NCBI GenBank assembly: GCA_021325255.1
Contig: JAJPHP010000075.1
Span: 1-55,189 of the forward strand
Direction of reading: 5' to 3'
DNA length: 55,189 nt
Origin: Nitrososphaerota archaeon
GTDB lineage: Archaea; Thermoproteota; Nitrososphaeria; Nitrososphaerales; CADDZS01
The translations under genes were made by a program, and so were the position numbers. Positions 25,864-35,237 of the stretch are shown here, in pieces (position 1 is the stretch's first letter; each line of letters opens with the position of its first letter). The notes beneath the pieces were generated by a model. The model did no database searches. It saw only the letters and a list, made by a program, of their open reading frames with translations, and was not told the DNA's origin.

Positions 25864-26084
25864 CTACTATTGGGAAAATCGTCGGCCTGAAAAGTTCCAT
25901 AAGAGCGAAGGTACAGGACAAAGAGAAGGAAGGAGAAAAAGTTCTGAGAGTGTTGCAGACGGAAGAAGCGATAGCAAGCAGGAGTTGAAAAACAATAGTT
26001 ACGCCTTCAAGCGATGGTGAAGGATCAGCGCCATCAACTGCTTCTTCGGATCAACCTCCATCGGATTCGAGTGCAATTCAGGAC

Positions 26085-27083
26085 GTGGAGATCGACGAAC
26101 TCGATGGAATAGGTCCAGTAACAAAAGCCAAACTCAACAGCGCCGGAATAGTAACCCTCATGGACCTCGCCGTCAAATCACCGAGCGAAGTCGCCGACGC
26201 CGTAGGTTCGGATCTTTCAAGGGCCTCGGAGCTGTGCAACAAGGCAAGGTCGAAGCTGGTCGAACTCAAGTACTTTGACGACGATTTCGTCTCCGCGACC
26301 GAGATATACAAAAAGCGCAAGACGATCGAGCGCATCTCCACCGGTTCAGCAAACCTCGATGACCTCCTTGCAGGAGGAATTGAAACCCAGGCGGTCACAG
26401 AGTTCTACGGCGAGTATGGTTCCGGCAAGACGCAGATTTGTCACACGCTATGCTCCATGGTTCAAGCCTCAAAGGCTCAGGGCGGTCTCTCAGGAAAGGC
26501 CGTATACATCGACACCGAAAACACCTTCCGCCCGGAGAGAATCATTGGGATTGCAGAAGCTCGAGGCTTTGACCCAGATGAGACGCTGGACGGAATAATA
26601 GTCGCAAAGGCCTTCAATTCCTCTCATCAAGAGCTCATCCTGAGGGAACTCGGCTCGAAGATCAGAGAATCAGGAGTGAAGCTGGTTCTCGTCGACAGCG
26701 CTGTCGCGCACTACCGAGCAGAGTACTTAGGGCGTGGGACCCTCTCAGAGAGACAACAGAAGCTGAATCGTTTCATGCACTCGCTTGTGAGAACCGCCGA
26801 AGTATACAATGTCGCAGTGGTCGCGACAAACCAGGTGCAAGCTTCGCCTGACACTTTCTTTGGGGACCCAACGAAGGCGACGGGAGGACACGTCGTAGCG
26901 CACACGAGCACATACAGGGTCTATCTAAGAAAGTCGGGAAAGAACAGAGTGGCAAGGATGGTGGACAGCCCGTACCATCCTGAGAGAGAAGCAGTGTTCG
27001 TACTGAACGAAAAGGGAGTAGACGATCCTCCCGAAGAAGGTTCGTCTTCTAGCTCTCGAAGCAAGAGAATCAGCCACGCCTGA
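26085..27083 (+). CDS. radA: DNA repair and recombination protein RadA
   Basis: Archaeal RecA/Rad51 recombinase, 332 residues: an N-terminal helix-hairpin-helix (LDGIGPVTKAKLNSAG, about 6-21), Walker A GEYGSGKT (109-116), Walker B KLVLVDS (199-205), and the L2 region ATNQVQASPDTFFGDPTKATGGHV. The C-terminal tail is Ser-rich. GTG 26085 places the helix-hairpin-helix at residue 6, as in relatives. The same frame runs open upstream to a TGA at 25986 and looks coding-like (Ser, Pro, Asp and Glu rich), but has no usual start codon. No TATA box lies at leaderless distance from the GTG. Confidence 0.95.
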   Translation: MEIDELDGIGPVTKAKLNSAGIVTLMDLAVKSPSEVADAVGSDLSRASELCNKARSKLVELKYFDDDFVSATEIYKKRKTIERISTGSANLDDLLAGGIETQAVTEFYGEYGSGKTQICHTLCSMVQASKAQGGLSGKAVYIDTENTFRPERIIGIAEARGFDPDETLDGIIVAKAFNSSHQELILRELGSKIRESGVKLVLVDSAVAHYRAEYLGRGTLSERQQKLNRFMHSLVRTAEVYNVAVVATNQVQASPDTFFGDPTKATGGHVVAHTSTYRVYLRKSGKNRVARMVDSPYHPEREAVFVLNEKGVDDPPEEGSSSSSRSKRISHA

Positions 27084-27123
27084 GAGAGCCGAATTTCTTC
27101 ATAACCGGAAATTCATCACAAAC

Positions 27124-29937
27124 TTGCAATTACTGGGAAAGTGTATGATCTCAAAGAAACCCCGATCCGTTTGGATTGCAAACTTTATAACGCCTCTTCG
27201 GAGCCTCTTTTCGACGAATACACAATTGCGTCCGTCACGTATGGCTTTCTTTGCGATTGCCATTTTGCTTTTGCTCACAATCCCCGTCGTCCTGGGATCT
27301 TCGGTCTCCAACCTCGCTGGAGACAAAGGAAGCTCCCATCTGCTAGCTCCATCTGCGAACTATACTGAGAATCTTGCGATTTACCTCACTTCGGGCGAGA
27401 CGTTCTGGAGGGCCGACTTCAACGGAGGCAACATATCTGTCAGTTCTCTCACTATCCCGCAATCCGTCTCTGCCTTTTCCATGACCTTGACTCACTACTC
27501 AAATTGGAAGCCCCAGTTCGAACTGTTCACAACATACGGGTTTGGCTTGCTGGGTAACACCGAGCCTAGCCCTGACGGCGTGGTGCTCACGATCAACACG
27601 ACCTCTCAGGCTGACGCCCAATCCCTCGCAAACTCGTTGGATCAGAGGTTTGCACTCGTCTTTTCGCCGGCCTCGCAGAGCTCAGGATCGTACTCGTTCT
27701 TCTCTCCGATGGACTTTATCACGGAGATGCATGTTTACTTTTGGAAACTGATACCCTCGTATTACGGCGGATTTGCAAACATGACTTCAGAGACTCAGTT
27801 TGAGTCTAACGACCTACTCTACTACAAGCTAGCATACACTCCATCTGCCTACTCCATTTCAATCGGCGCACTGGCTCCGCTAAATCTCGCCTCGGGCAGT
27901 TTCGCCCTCTACACACAGCTTGGGCTCACCCAGGGCAGCCACAACTATTCGACAGTCGCAAGCAGTTCAACGGTCGAGATTCACGTTTACGGAGGCCTGA
28001 TTAGCAACGCGAGCTTCCCCTTCCAGAACTATCCGTCGAATTACTCCGCCTCAATTTCGACGAGCAAAACTAGCGCGAATTCAACGATTCCCAACATTAA
28101 CGCGACACTGAACCTATCCTTCCCTACGCTCTTGGCATATAGGCAGATTAGCCCATCGCTCACGCCGTCAAAAGATGCAAACGTCTCAGTGACAATCACA
28201 GTAAAGGATGTCAGCCCGCAGGGAGCTCCAGGAGCGACGGATGTAAAACTCAACGATTCTTGGATTTATTCACAAAAGAACAACTTCAATCTCACAATCG
28301 GACAGACCTCGGGCAGCGAAAATCTATCCTCTGGGCAGAGCATGACTGTTGCGTACGCGTTCACCGTACTTGCCTCGAACGGTACTTTCAATATACCGGC
28401 CACGCCGGTGACGTACCAGTTCAAGAACGGTAACAATACACTCACGTCCTCTGTGCTACTCAATCCGGGGACCATAGTCATCGGAGGTCAGAACACGCCT
28501 CTGATTGAAGCAACTGAGACGTTGGGCGGTGGTGTTTTGCAGGCCGGTCAGACCTTCTCGGTCAACATTACGATTACAAACAAGGGTAGCGGAACAGCTT
28601 TCAACCTCAACGCTGCAGGCCAGAAAAAGCAGGCGCTCCCACAGGGCTCTAGCTGGAGCTTCATAACAAACTCTAGCACGGCATCGCTCACTCAGACAAA
28701 TTCTAGCGTGTCATTCCCGGTCAACTGGACTGATCCGGGAGGTCAGAGCCACAGCACGCTCACAAACACGATGAGCGCGACGTTCAGCTTCGGCACCCCT
28801 GCGACGCCGGCTGTTGGAATCCTAAAGAGCGTTGAACTGGCCAACTCGTCGAAGACTGCCAACGTCACTTTGATTCTCTACAACTCTTCACCGAACTCAG
28901 TTTCAAATCTCACTGTAAACGATCCTCTCCCCGCGGGAGTCGCATTCATCAAGAGCTTATCGAACAATTCCCTCAGGCTTTCAGGCGGTCTAGTGGTGGG
29001 AAATGTTTCCTCGCTTGCAGGTCACGCCAACACCACTCTAAATTATCTAATCAATATCACCGACTATAGTCAGAACTTTATCTTCGGGCCCGCGAACGTC
29101 TCCGCTCACTGGAACGGGGGAACAATCACACACTACAGCGCTGCCTATGTGCTGCCTCTGGGAGTTGTCGCCACAAAGCAGATCAACCCCTCGCAGGCAT
29201 TCCAGGGCTCGAACGCCACAATTCTAATCTCATTGAAGAACGGGGGATCAATTCCAATTTACAATGTGGTCCTCAACAATACCTTTGACCAGTTCGTCAA
29301 CGTCACAAAGTCAAACTCTAGTTTTAGCCCAATTCTAAATCCTGGCTCTAGCATAAACGCCTCTCTCAAGGCAAACCTGACGGGAACAGCAGGCACCTAC
29401 AACTCTTCCACTGCGGTGGCATCGTTCCTGATCGCGGGCTACAACAAATCAGCGACCAGCGCGCCGTACGTCCTGACGATCTACCACCTGGTCGAGGCAA
29501 ACTTCAGCTCAACCGCTCTAAAGTTCGAGGAAAACCACAACATCAACGTGACAGTCACGGTCTATAACCCTTCAAACGTCACGGTGAACAACGTTGTCTT
29601 CTCGCTCCATCTTCCGAGTGGGCTCAACCTTGTCTCGAACACCCAGCCAAACTTTACGATCTCCACACTCGGCCCGGATTCAAACAAGTCCAACTCTTTC
29701 GTCGTGATAACAAACCAGCCCAATGTCTACCGGTTAAGCAACGCTTCGCTGTACTTCCAATACCAGGGTGTCACGCTGAAAGGCCTCGCAAACTCCTTCA
29801 CCCTTACTCTGCAGGACGACATCACCCTGCGCTATGGGATTCCGATCCTGGTTGCCATAATCATCGCTCTTGCGACTCTCTTCTTCGCCCGCAGGCTCTC
29901 TAAAGGCGGTAGTACCAGCTCTACAAATCGCACTTGA
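27124..29937 (+). CDS. Large surface-anchored Asn/Ser/Thr-rich protein with DUF11/CARDB-like repeats
   Basis: 937 residues. A basic N-terminus precedes a hydrophobic segment (about 40-58, MAFFAIAILLLLTIPVVLG) that acts as signal or anchor. The body is a tandem of beta-sandwich-type repeats, for example VSVTITVKDVSPQGAPGATDV, VNITITNKGSGTAFNL, NVTLILYNSSPNSVSNLTVND and INVTVTVYNPSNVTVNNVVF, in the DUF11/CARDB style. A single C-terminal helix (YGIPILVAIIIALATLFFA) and a basic tail end it. It is dense in N-x-S/T sequons, consistent with heavy N-glycosylation outside the cell. ATG 27145 is an alternative start to TTG 27124. TrmB follows 95 bases later on the same strand. S-layer or adhesin-like roles are possible but unproven. 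Confidence 0.8.
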   Translation: MQLLGKCMISKKPRSVWIANFITPLRSLFSTNTQLRPSRMAFFAIAILLLLTIPVVLGSSVSNLAGDKGSSHLLAPSANYTENLAIYLTSGETFWRADFNGGNISVSSLTIPQSVSAFSMTLTHYSNWKPQFELFTTYGFGLLGNTEPSPDGVVLTINTTSQADAQSLANSLDQRFALVFSPASQSSGSYSFFSPMDFITEMHVYFWKLIPSYYGGFANMTSETQFESNDLLYYKLAYTPSAYSISIGALAPLNLASGSFALYTQLGLTQGSHNYSTVASSSTVEIHVYGGLISNASFPFQNYPSNYSASISTSKTSANSTIPNINATLNLSFPTLLAYRQISPSLTPSKDANVSVTITVKDVSPQGAPGATDVKLNDSWIYSQKNNFNLTIGQTSGSENLSSGQSMTVAYAFTVLASNGTFNIPATPVTYQFKNGNNTLTSSVLLNPGTIVIGGQNTPLIEATETLGGGVLQAGQTFSVNITITNKGSGTAFNLNAAGQKKQALPQGSSWSFITNSSTASLTQTNSSVSFPVNWTDPGGQSHSTLTNTMSATFSFGTPATPAVGILKSVELANSSKTANVTLILYNSSPNSVSNLTVNDPLPAGVAFIKSLSNNSLRLSGGLVVGNVSSLAGHANTTLNYLINITDYSQNFIFGPANVSAHWNGGTITHYSAAYVLPLGVVATKQINPSQAFQGSNATILISLKNGGSIPIYNVVLNNTFDQFVNVTKSNSSFSPILNPGSSINASLKANLTGTAGTYNSSTAVASFLIAGYNKSATSAPYVLTIYHLVEANFSSTALKFEENHNINVTVTVYNPSNVTVNNVVFSLHLPSGLNLVSNTQPNFTISTLGPDSNKSNSFVVITNQPNVYRLSNASLYFQYQGVTLKGLANSFTLTLQDDITLRYGIPILVAIIIALATLFFARRLSKGGSTSSTNRT

Positions 29938-30032
29938 CGATTGCGAGCATAAAGTAGCGCCACTCTGAATTGGCCAAGCAAGAAGTTCAAATAACTCGCT
30001 CGACCACACCATAGCTTCGGGCCCAACACGCT

Positions 30033-30842
30033 TTGGCATCTACTTCGACCACAGTCACCGAGAAGACGCGCAGAGTGCTTCAGGACCTCGGCCTGACAGA
30101 TTACGAGATCAAGACGTACGTGACGCTACTTTCAAACCCGGGAAGCCAGGCGAGCGACATCAGCCGAGAGTCGGACGTCCCTGTGTCGAAGATTTACGAG
30201 GTCTTGAGCAACCTCGAGAGGAAGGGGTGGGTCGAGTCCCAGCACTCTAGACCGAGCAAATACTTTCCAAAGTCTCCATCGACCGCTCTTCAGGCGTTCA
30301 GGCTGAAGCTCGAATCAGACCTGAAGGCAAACGAGGACTATCTCCTCAACGAACTCATGCCCATCTATCAACAGAGGGCGACGCAAGAGAGGCCGGACAT
30401 TTGGATCGTGAGAGGGGACTTTAACATACTCGCAAAGGTCAGCGAGAGTATCAACAGGTGCAAGAAGGAGCTGCTGATCGTCGTACCTTCGGTCCTGAAC
30501 GACGTAATTGAGATGATTGTCCCTTCGCTGAAATCGATGAAGGAGAGCGGTCTTGTGGTGAGAATTCTAATGAGCGGAGTCGTCGACACAAAGATCGCAG
30601 AAAAGGTCGGCGACTTGGCCGAGCTACGATTCAAGGACAACATGTTCGGCGGAGGTGTCATCGTAGATGCTAGGGAGGTTGTCCTACTGCTCGGAGGGAC
30701 GCCGGACGACCCAAGCCAGGCTCTTGGCATATGGTCCGACCACGCTGGGCTCTCGTCCTTTGCGAAGAACTACTTTGAGTTCCTTTGGGCAGAAGCAGAA
30801 ACACCCAGCAAAGCTTCGATGTCCGCTTCGATCAAAGAGTGA
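30033..30842 (+). CDS. TrmB-family transcriptional regulator
   Basis: 269 residues: an N-terminal winged helix (about 10-80; LQDLGLTDYEIKTYVTLLSNPGSQASDISRES and VSKIYEVLSNLERKGWVESQ), then a coiled segment and a PLD-like effector domain (about 115-250; DIWIVRGDFNILAKVSESI, LLIVVPSVLND). The family senses sugars or other metabolites in archaea. The lack of a full maltose-binding C-terminal domain makes it one of the shorter TrmB types. It follows the surface protein closely and is convergent with inositol-phosphate synthase. It could control either; no operator is evident. Confidence 0.88.
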   Translation: MASTSTTVTEKTRRVLQDLGLTDYEIKTYVTLLSNPGSQASDISRESDVPVSKIYEVLSNLERKGWVESQHSRPSKYFPKSPSTALQAFRLKLESDLKANEDYLLNELMPIYQQRATQERPDIWIVRGDFNILAKVSESINRCKKELLIVVPSVLNDVIEMIVPSLKSMKESGLVVRILMSGVVDTKIAEKVGDLAELRFKDNMFGGGVIVDAREVVLLLGGTPDDPSQALGIWSDHAGLSSFAKNYFEFLWAEAETPSKASMSASIKE

Positions 30843-30894
30843 AAGGGAGCTCATCCACTCATATAATGAAGTGGAGATTCTGAACCCGCTTCTT

Positions 30895-31974
30895 TCACCT
30901 TTCTTTCTTGCCTTGGACGAAGGCAAGGAACGCTTGCTTTGCCTCATTGTACGGCATCTGAACGGGTGGATGCTTGAAGCAGTATGCAGAGATGCTTTCC
31001 AATGGGCCGCTGACTCCCCTGTCCAAACCAATCTTTACCCCGCGCACGGCGTCGACCATTACGCCTGCAGAATCGTAAGCATCGATGACATGTAACTTCA
31101 AGTCGATTGTGAGAGGAATGTTCCCAAAGTATCTACCCTTCAACCAAACGTAGCAGATCTTGTCGTTGTCGAGAAACGGAACATAGTCGCTTGGGCCTAT
31201 GCGCGTTGGAACCTCATAGGGTGACATCGCCCGGACGGCGCTCGTCTTGCTTATCCTCTTGTCGACGAGCCTTGACTCCTCGAGCATGTTCAAAAAGTCC
31301 GCGTCTCCGCCAATGTTCAGCTGATAGGTCTCGTCGACCCTGACCCCGCGGTCAACGCAGAGTTTCACAATTGTCTTGTGGAGGACTGTCGCGCCGAGCT
31401 GGCTCATTACATCGTCACCAGCCGTCGGGAGACCGGCTTCGACGAACTTTGATTGCCAGGAAGGCTCCGACGCTATGAAGACCGGCATTGCATTGATGAA
31501 TGCGGCGTGTGCCTTGATTGCTTCGTTTGCGTAAAACTCTACTGCCTTTGTGCTTCCGACGGGTAGGTAGTTGATCAGTATCTCTGCGCCTGAATCTCGG
31601 ATTGCCTGAGCCACAGATGGCACCTCGGGCTCGTCCGATATCTTGACGACTTCTTTGAGGTACTTGCCGATACCGTCGAGCGCAGGTGCTCTTTGCACCT
31701 TTACGCCGAGCTTGGGAACATCCGTGATCTTCACAGTGTTATTGGGCTTTGCAAATATCGCTTCGGAAAGGTCTCGACCCACCTTCGCCCTGTTCACGTC
31801 GAATGCGGCCACGATCTCAATATCTGCCGGCGTAATACCACCGATGTCGAAGGCTGTGAGGCCGACAATCTCCTCATCTGGTGGTCTCGGCCTCTTTGAG
31901 TAGAAGTTGACTCCCTGGATGAGCGCCGAAGCGCAATTGCCTACGCCAGCTAACGCAACCCTGACTTTTGCCAT
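30895..31974 (-). CDS. ino1: Myo-inositol-1-phosphate synthase
   Basis: Converts glucose-6-phosphate to inositol-1-phosphate, precursor of archaeal inositol lipids and solutes. An NAD-binding start VALAGVGNCASALIQGVNFY is followed by the catalytic region AEILINYLPVGSTKAVEFY, LPTAGDDVMSQLGATVLHK and QLNIGGDADFLNMLE, all family hallmarks. 359 residues fits the short archaeal/actinobacterial form. It starts at ATG 31974, with an AATATC-type TATA element about 30 bases upstream on the minus strand, so the leader is very short. Convergent with TrmB. Confidence 0.95.
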   Translation of the reverse strand: MAKVRVALAGVGNCASALIQGVNFYSKRPRPPDEEIVGLTAFDIGGITPADIEIVAAFDVNRAKVGRDLSEAIFAKPNNTVKITDVPKLGVKVQRAPALDGIGKYLKEVVKISDEPEVPSVAQAIRDSGAEILINYLPVGSTKAVEFYANEAIKAHAAFINAMPVFIASEPSWQSKFVEAGLPTAGDDVMSQLGATVLHKTIVKLCVDRGVRVDETYQLNIGGDADFLNMLEESRLVDKRISKTSAVRAMSPYEVPTRIGPSDYVPFLDNDKICYVWLKGRYFGNIPLTIDLKLHVIDAYDSAGVMVDAVRGVKIGLDRGVSGPLESISAYCFKHPPVQMPYNEAKQAFLAFVQGKKER

Positions 31975-32394
31975 GATTTACTACTGCGAAGTACCTCCTC
32001 TAAGAGAGCGATATTTCAGCCAATCCCCTCTTTCTTGATATGAGGGACAACCCAGGAGGACATTGCGATGACATGGGCAAAGCACAGAGACAATTTGGAG
32101 GTGTGGATGTAATGTCGAGGCTTTGACTCTGTCAAGAGTAAAGTTCCTCAAAGAGGAAGAAACCATGTGGTTTAGTAATTTGCTCTCGTCACCATCCGGC
32201 TGGGATTATGTTTACCTGAGGAGCACCATATTCTCATCCACGATTTCGGATCTCAGAGAATTATGGAGAACGCGATCTGAATCTGCCGAGAGCTGACACT
32301 GGCCGCCCCGGAAACTCATCATCTCGATATACGATTATCTTTTATATCAATTGGCGCTCGATTTTACGTCTCAAACCAGTCAGGACTTGCGAAC
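31975..32394. other. Intergenic interval between divergent ino1 and Nudix genes
   Basis: A 420-base interval. It holds the ino1 promoter on the minus strand at its left end and the Nudix promoter at its right end. A 61-residue minus-strand reading frame in it has no recognisable features, and I see no RNA gene. Confidence 0.5.
32339..32346 (+). promoter_or_regulatory. TATA box for the Nudix gene
   Basis: CTTTTATA (with TATCAA following) lies about 50 bases before ATG 32395. The predicted start leaves a leader of about 25 bases. Confidence 0.45.
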
Positions 32395-32850
32395 ATGATC
32401 GAGGAAAGGTCAGCCGGAGCTGTCATCTTCTACAGCGATAAGAGCGCCACCAACTCAGGTAACTCTAGGCTGTTCCTGGTTCTGCACTATCCTGCGGGCC
32501 ACTGGGACTTTCCAAAGGGGGCCCTTGAGAAGGGGGAGACGGAGGAACAGGCGGCAAGGCGGGAAATAATGGAGGAAACTGGTCTTCGCATAAACTCATT
32601 CCTGCCTAACTTTCGCAAACTGATTGACTATCACTACAGAAGATCCGAGGGGCTATCGCACAAGCAGGTCGTCTTCTTCCTGGCTAGATCCGAGAAGAAG
32701 GACGTGACAATCTCGTTCGAGCACTCTGGATATGACTGGCTCACTTTGGAGCAGGCGCTTAGAAGACTGACTTTCGAGAATGCGCGCAACATTCTCCGTG
32801 AGGCTAATGCGTTTCTGTCCAAGGTAGCAGTGAGCGATAAACCTCTCTAG
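32395..32850 (+). CDS. Nudix hydrolase, Ap4A-hydrolase-like
   Basis: 151 residues. The Nudix box runs from Gly42 to Leu64 and fits G-x5-E-x7-R-E-U-x-E-E-x-G-U exactly (GALEKGETEEQAARREIMEE then TGL). The N-terminal GAVIFY strand, HWDFPKGALEKGE and a C-terminal WLTLEQALRRLTFENARNIL helix are typical of diadenosine tetraphosphate hydrolases. It probably cleaves a nucleoside diphosphate-linked compound; the exact substrate is inferred. Its 3' end overlaps the convergent pyrF by 47 bases. Confidence 0.9.
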   Translation: MIEERSAGAVIFYSDKSATNSGNSRLFLVLHYPAGHWDFPKGALEKGETEEQAARREIMEETGLRINSFLPNFRKLIDYHYRRSEGLSHKQVVFFLARSEKKDVTISFEHSGYDWLTLEQALRRLTFENARNILREANAFLSKVAVSDKPL

Positions 32851-33592
32851 CCGCAGCGGCCGGGTAAGGATTGGACACGATAGACCTTCCATAGATCAGG
32901 TAATCTGCCCCAGCCTCCAGAGCCTCAAGAGAGTTTCCTCCCTGCGCGCCAGAACCGGGCGACAAAATCTTTATTCGAGTTTGCAATGCTGCTCTTGCCC
33001 GCCTGATCTTATCCGGGCGGGTGGAGCCGACAATCACGCCGTCTGACCCCCAGTTGTTTGCTCGCTCGAGAAAGGTCTCGAACATCGTTTTGCCACTGTC
33101 AAGCTTCAGCCCGTATCCTTCATCAGCCCCGCCGTGGGACATGTACGCGAGCGTGATTATCCCCATGCTCGCGCTCTTTGCCTCCTGAAAGACAGTGTCT
33201 AGGGCGCCGCTGTATCCGACGAATGGATTTACGATTACTGCAGAAAAATGGGCGTCGTGTAGGTATTCAAGCGTAACCCTATTCGTGTTGTCGATGTCAT
33301 TGAGTTTTATGTCTGCAATTGAAATGAGCCCGAGGGAGGCTGCCTCTTCATTGATAGCGGAAATTTTGCGCAGCGAGAGGGGGAGCAAGAGGTGGAAGTT
33401 GATCTTTATGCCGCAGAGGTACTCGGATGTAGCTTGAACGAGCTTTTGAGCTCTTGCGGAAAGATCGATCGTACTACCAGTGTGTTCAAAATCAAGCGCA
33501 AGGATAATTCTGCTCTTTGACTGGCTAGACTTGAAATCAAGAGCTTTCATGAACGCCGAGCTGTTGCCGCTGCTAGGCGCGTTGCTAGTCAA
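32804..33592 (-). CDS. pyrF: Orotidine 5'-phosphate decarboxylase
   Basis: Final step of UMP synthesis. The catalytic DIKLNDI motif (D94, K96, D99) and the substrate-binding ALDF (D34) and GIK (K63) are present; VNPFVGYSGALDTVF, SPGSGAQGG and DYLIYGRSIV complete the barrel. 262 residues, with an N-terminal leader of about 25 residues; this type is longer than the shortest archaeal OMPDCs (about 210). It overlaps the upstream gene's stop by four bases (33589-33592), so it is probably translated with that gene. It overlaps the convergent Nudix 3' end by 47 bases. Confidence 0.93.
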   Translation of the reverse strand: MTSNAPSSGNSSAFMKALDFKSSQSKSRIILALDFEHTGSTIDLSARAQKLVQATSEYLCGIKINFHLLLPLSLRKISAINEEAASLGLISIADIKLNDIDNTNRVTLEYLHDAHFSAVIVNPFVGYSGALDTVFQEAKSASMGIITLAYMSHGGADEGYGLKLDSGKTMFETFLERANNWGSDGVIVGSTRPDKIRRARAALQTRIKILSPGSGAQGGNSLEALEAGADYLIYGRSIVSNPYPAAAAREVYRSLLPWTETH

Positions 33593-34371
33593 TCCGTCTC
33601 GACCAGAGGGTGTGGCTCTTTGAGTCGGATGATCTTCACGTAGAGGTTCCCATGTTCGTCGGTACGGTTGGTCAAAAAAGCCTGAGACCTCGAAGTGGAG
33701 TATCCTGCATAGTTCTGCTCTGGCCTTCCGTCCTGCTCATAGTAGAAAAAGATCGAAGCCTCCTCGTACTCCTCAATCCGGGTGAAGGAACCCACGGTCC
33801 ATCTGTTCTCGCGTGAAGTAGCGGGGAAAGCAAACATCGGGAGCGGAGGCTCCTCGAACATCACTTTGTATGTTGCGACCTTTAGGATGCTCATCATGTC
33901 TTTGACCTGCAACGAGAGGAACTTTGGGCCAGTGTACTTTGTCTTGGAATCAAGTGCCTGCTGGAATATCTTCGGGAGCTTTACTATCTCGATGATCGGT
34001 GCGTAAATCATTGCAGGATTTGAGGGCGTATCGACTAGGGCGACATCTTCCCCTGAAGCGGTCGTTCTGTAGCTTAGAAATTGCTTTACCTCGTCTGAAT
34101 TCGCATAGTAGAAAATAGGCGAACCTACGAAAAGATCAAGTTGCGTGGCCAGCATGACTTCGCTGAAATTCGGTTTCTTAATTGCAAAGATTGGAAGCGG
34201 AGCCCGTTCAAGCGCACAGACAAGCCGCGCAAGCTCGTTTACGCTGCTCAATTCGATGAACTCGGGAGCCCTGACCGGTCTCCTCTCCTCCTGAAACATA
34301 AAGTCCTTGATGGGTGTAGCGGAGGGTTGACTCAGAGCGGAGATCTTCTTGGCTCGGGGCAATCTGAGCAA
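33589..34371 (-). CDS. Hypothetical protein upstream of pyrF
   Basis: Up to 260 residues, no family recognised. Mixed alpha/beta, with no signal peptide or membrane helix. Segments such as LDLFVGSPIFYYANSDEVKQFLSY and KFLSLQVKDMMSILKVATYKVMFEE look well ordered. The minus-strand TATA element CTTATTTAAG at 34384-34393 predicts a transcript starting near 34362, so starts at TTG 34362 or ATG 34299 (MFQEERRPV) are more likely than TTG 34371. It shares a four-base stop/start overlap with pyrF, so it is probably in one operon with it; a role near pyrimidine metabolism is only contextual. Confidence 0.7.
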   Translation of the reverse strand: MLRLPRAKKISALSQPSATPIKDFMFQEERRPVRAPEFIELSSVNELARLVCALERAPLPIFAIKKPNFSEVMLATQLDLFVGSPIFYYANSDEVKQFLSYRTTASGEDVALVDTPSNPAMIYAPIIEIVKLPKIFQQALDSKTKYTGPKFLSLQVKDMMSILKVATYKVMFEEPPLPMFAFPATSRENRWTVGSFTRIEEYEEASIFFYYEQDGRPEQNYAGYSTSRSQAFLTNRTDEHGNLYVKIIRLKEPHPLVETD

Positions 34372-34616
34372 TGGGATTTGATTTGCTTAAATAAGCCTTT
34401 GGCGTGTGGGAGGGAGAAACCGGACCTTTCACCCCCTCCTCTTTTTCCCTGTCTTAATGTAGCATGTACAGGCTGAGAAAGAAGAAAGTGCGGTCAAGAC
34501 GTCGAACATCTCCTTAATCCTGTACCAGATCACGTCCGCTTTTTTGTGCCCTGTTTGAGAATAGATATTCAGTCTGACGTCACGCAAATTGCAGAGAGGG
34601 AGGCGGAACGGAAAAT

Positions 34617-35090
34617 ATGACTGATACGGATGACAAGTTGTCTCCTCATGATGCTGTTGTGGGGGCGCTGAACCGTGCTCGTGATATCATAGACAAGATG
34701 GTTGTTGATCCTCAAAAAGCGCATGACGCGGACCTACTATGGGAGTCCTACTCGGAGGTAGAGCTCTCAATTGGAATTGCAAAGTTTCTCTATCCTCCTA
34801 AGAGGGAAGAGGTCGGAACGTTCCGGGAAATTGCAGTTTCGAAGAATAACGACCCGCAGAGCATGGCGATTGAAAAGCTAATCACCCACCTTTCGGAGAT
34901 CAGATCGGAACTAGAGTTTGCACAATATAACATGGAGAGCGGCCGTAGCAACGAGGGGTTGCAGTCTGCCCGGAAGGCCAGAGATACACTGAAGATGCTG
35001 CTACTTGCTCACAGAAAAGCTAGAAGAGCTTCACTAGTGAAAAAGGGAAGGTGGGACTCCGGTTCAAAGAGTCTGACAAAGGATCCATAA
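34617..35090 (+). CDS. Hypothetical all-helical protein
   Basis: 157 residues, cytosolic, rich in charged residues and predicted to be almost wholly helical (AVVGALNRARDIIDKMVV, LWESYSEVELSIGIAKFLY, SMAIEKLITHLSEIRSELEFAQY, and a final basic helix ARKARDTLKMLLLAHRKARR). The basic C-terminus could bind nucleic acid. No family name can be given. ATG 34617 follows AGGGAGGCGG within 20 bases. It stands alone between the divergent gene upstream and the convergent eL22-like gene. Confidence 0.7.
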   Translation: MTDTDDKLSPHDAVVGALNRARDIIDKMVVDPQKAHDADLLWESYSEVELSIGIAKFLYPPKREEVGTFREIAVSKNNDPQSMAIEKLITHLSEIRSELEFAQYNMESGRSNEGLQSARKARDTLKMLLLAHRKARRASLVKKGRWDSGSKSLTKDP

Positions 35091-35237
35091 CCTAGGAAAT
35101 CTCTCTTGCTCCTCAAGATAGTGAGAACTGACGAGGCACTATCAGTAGCTAATCCCGAATCAATTGATTCTCAGCCGTTTAAGAGGAGGGGAATCTGACT
35201 TTTGCCTCCCGAGCCGCTTCTGGCTCGGTGTGGTTTC

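Noticed and set aside
25716..25988. 90-residue plus-strand frame across the end of asnS
   Set aside because: Mostly overlaps asnS in another frame, and the part after the asnS stop has no clear family. It shares the radA frame but ends at the TGA at 25986.
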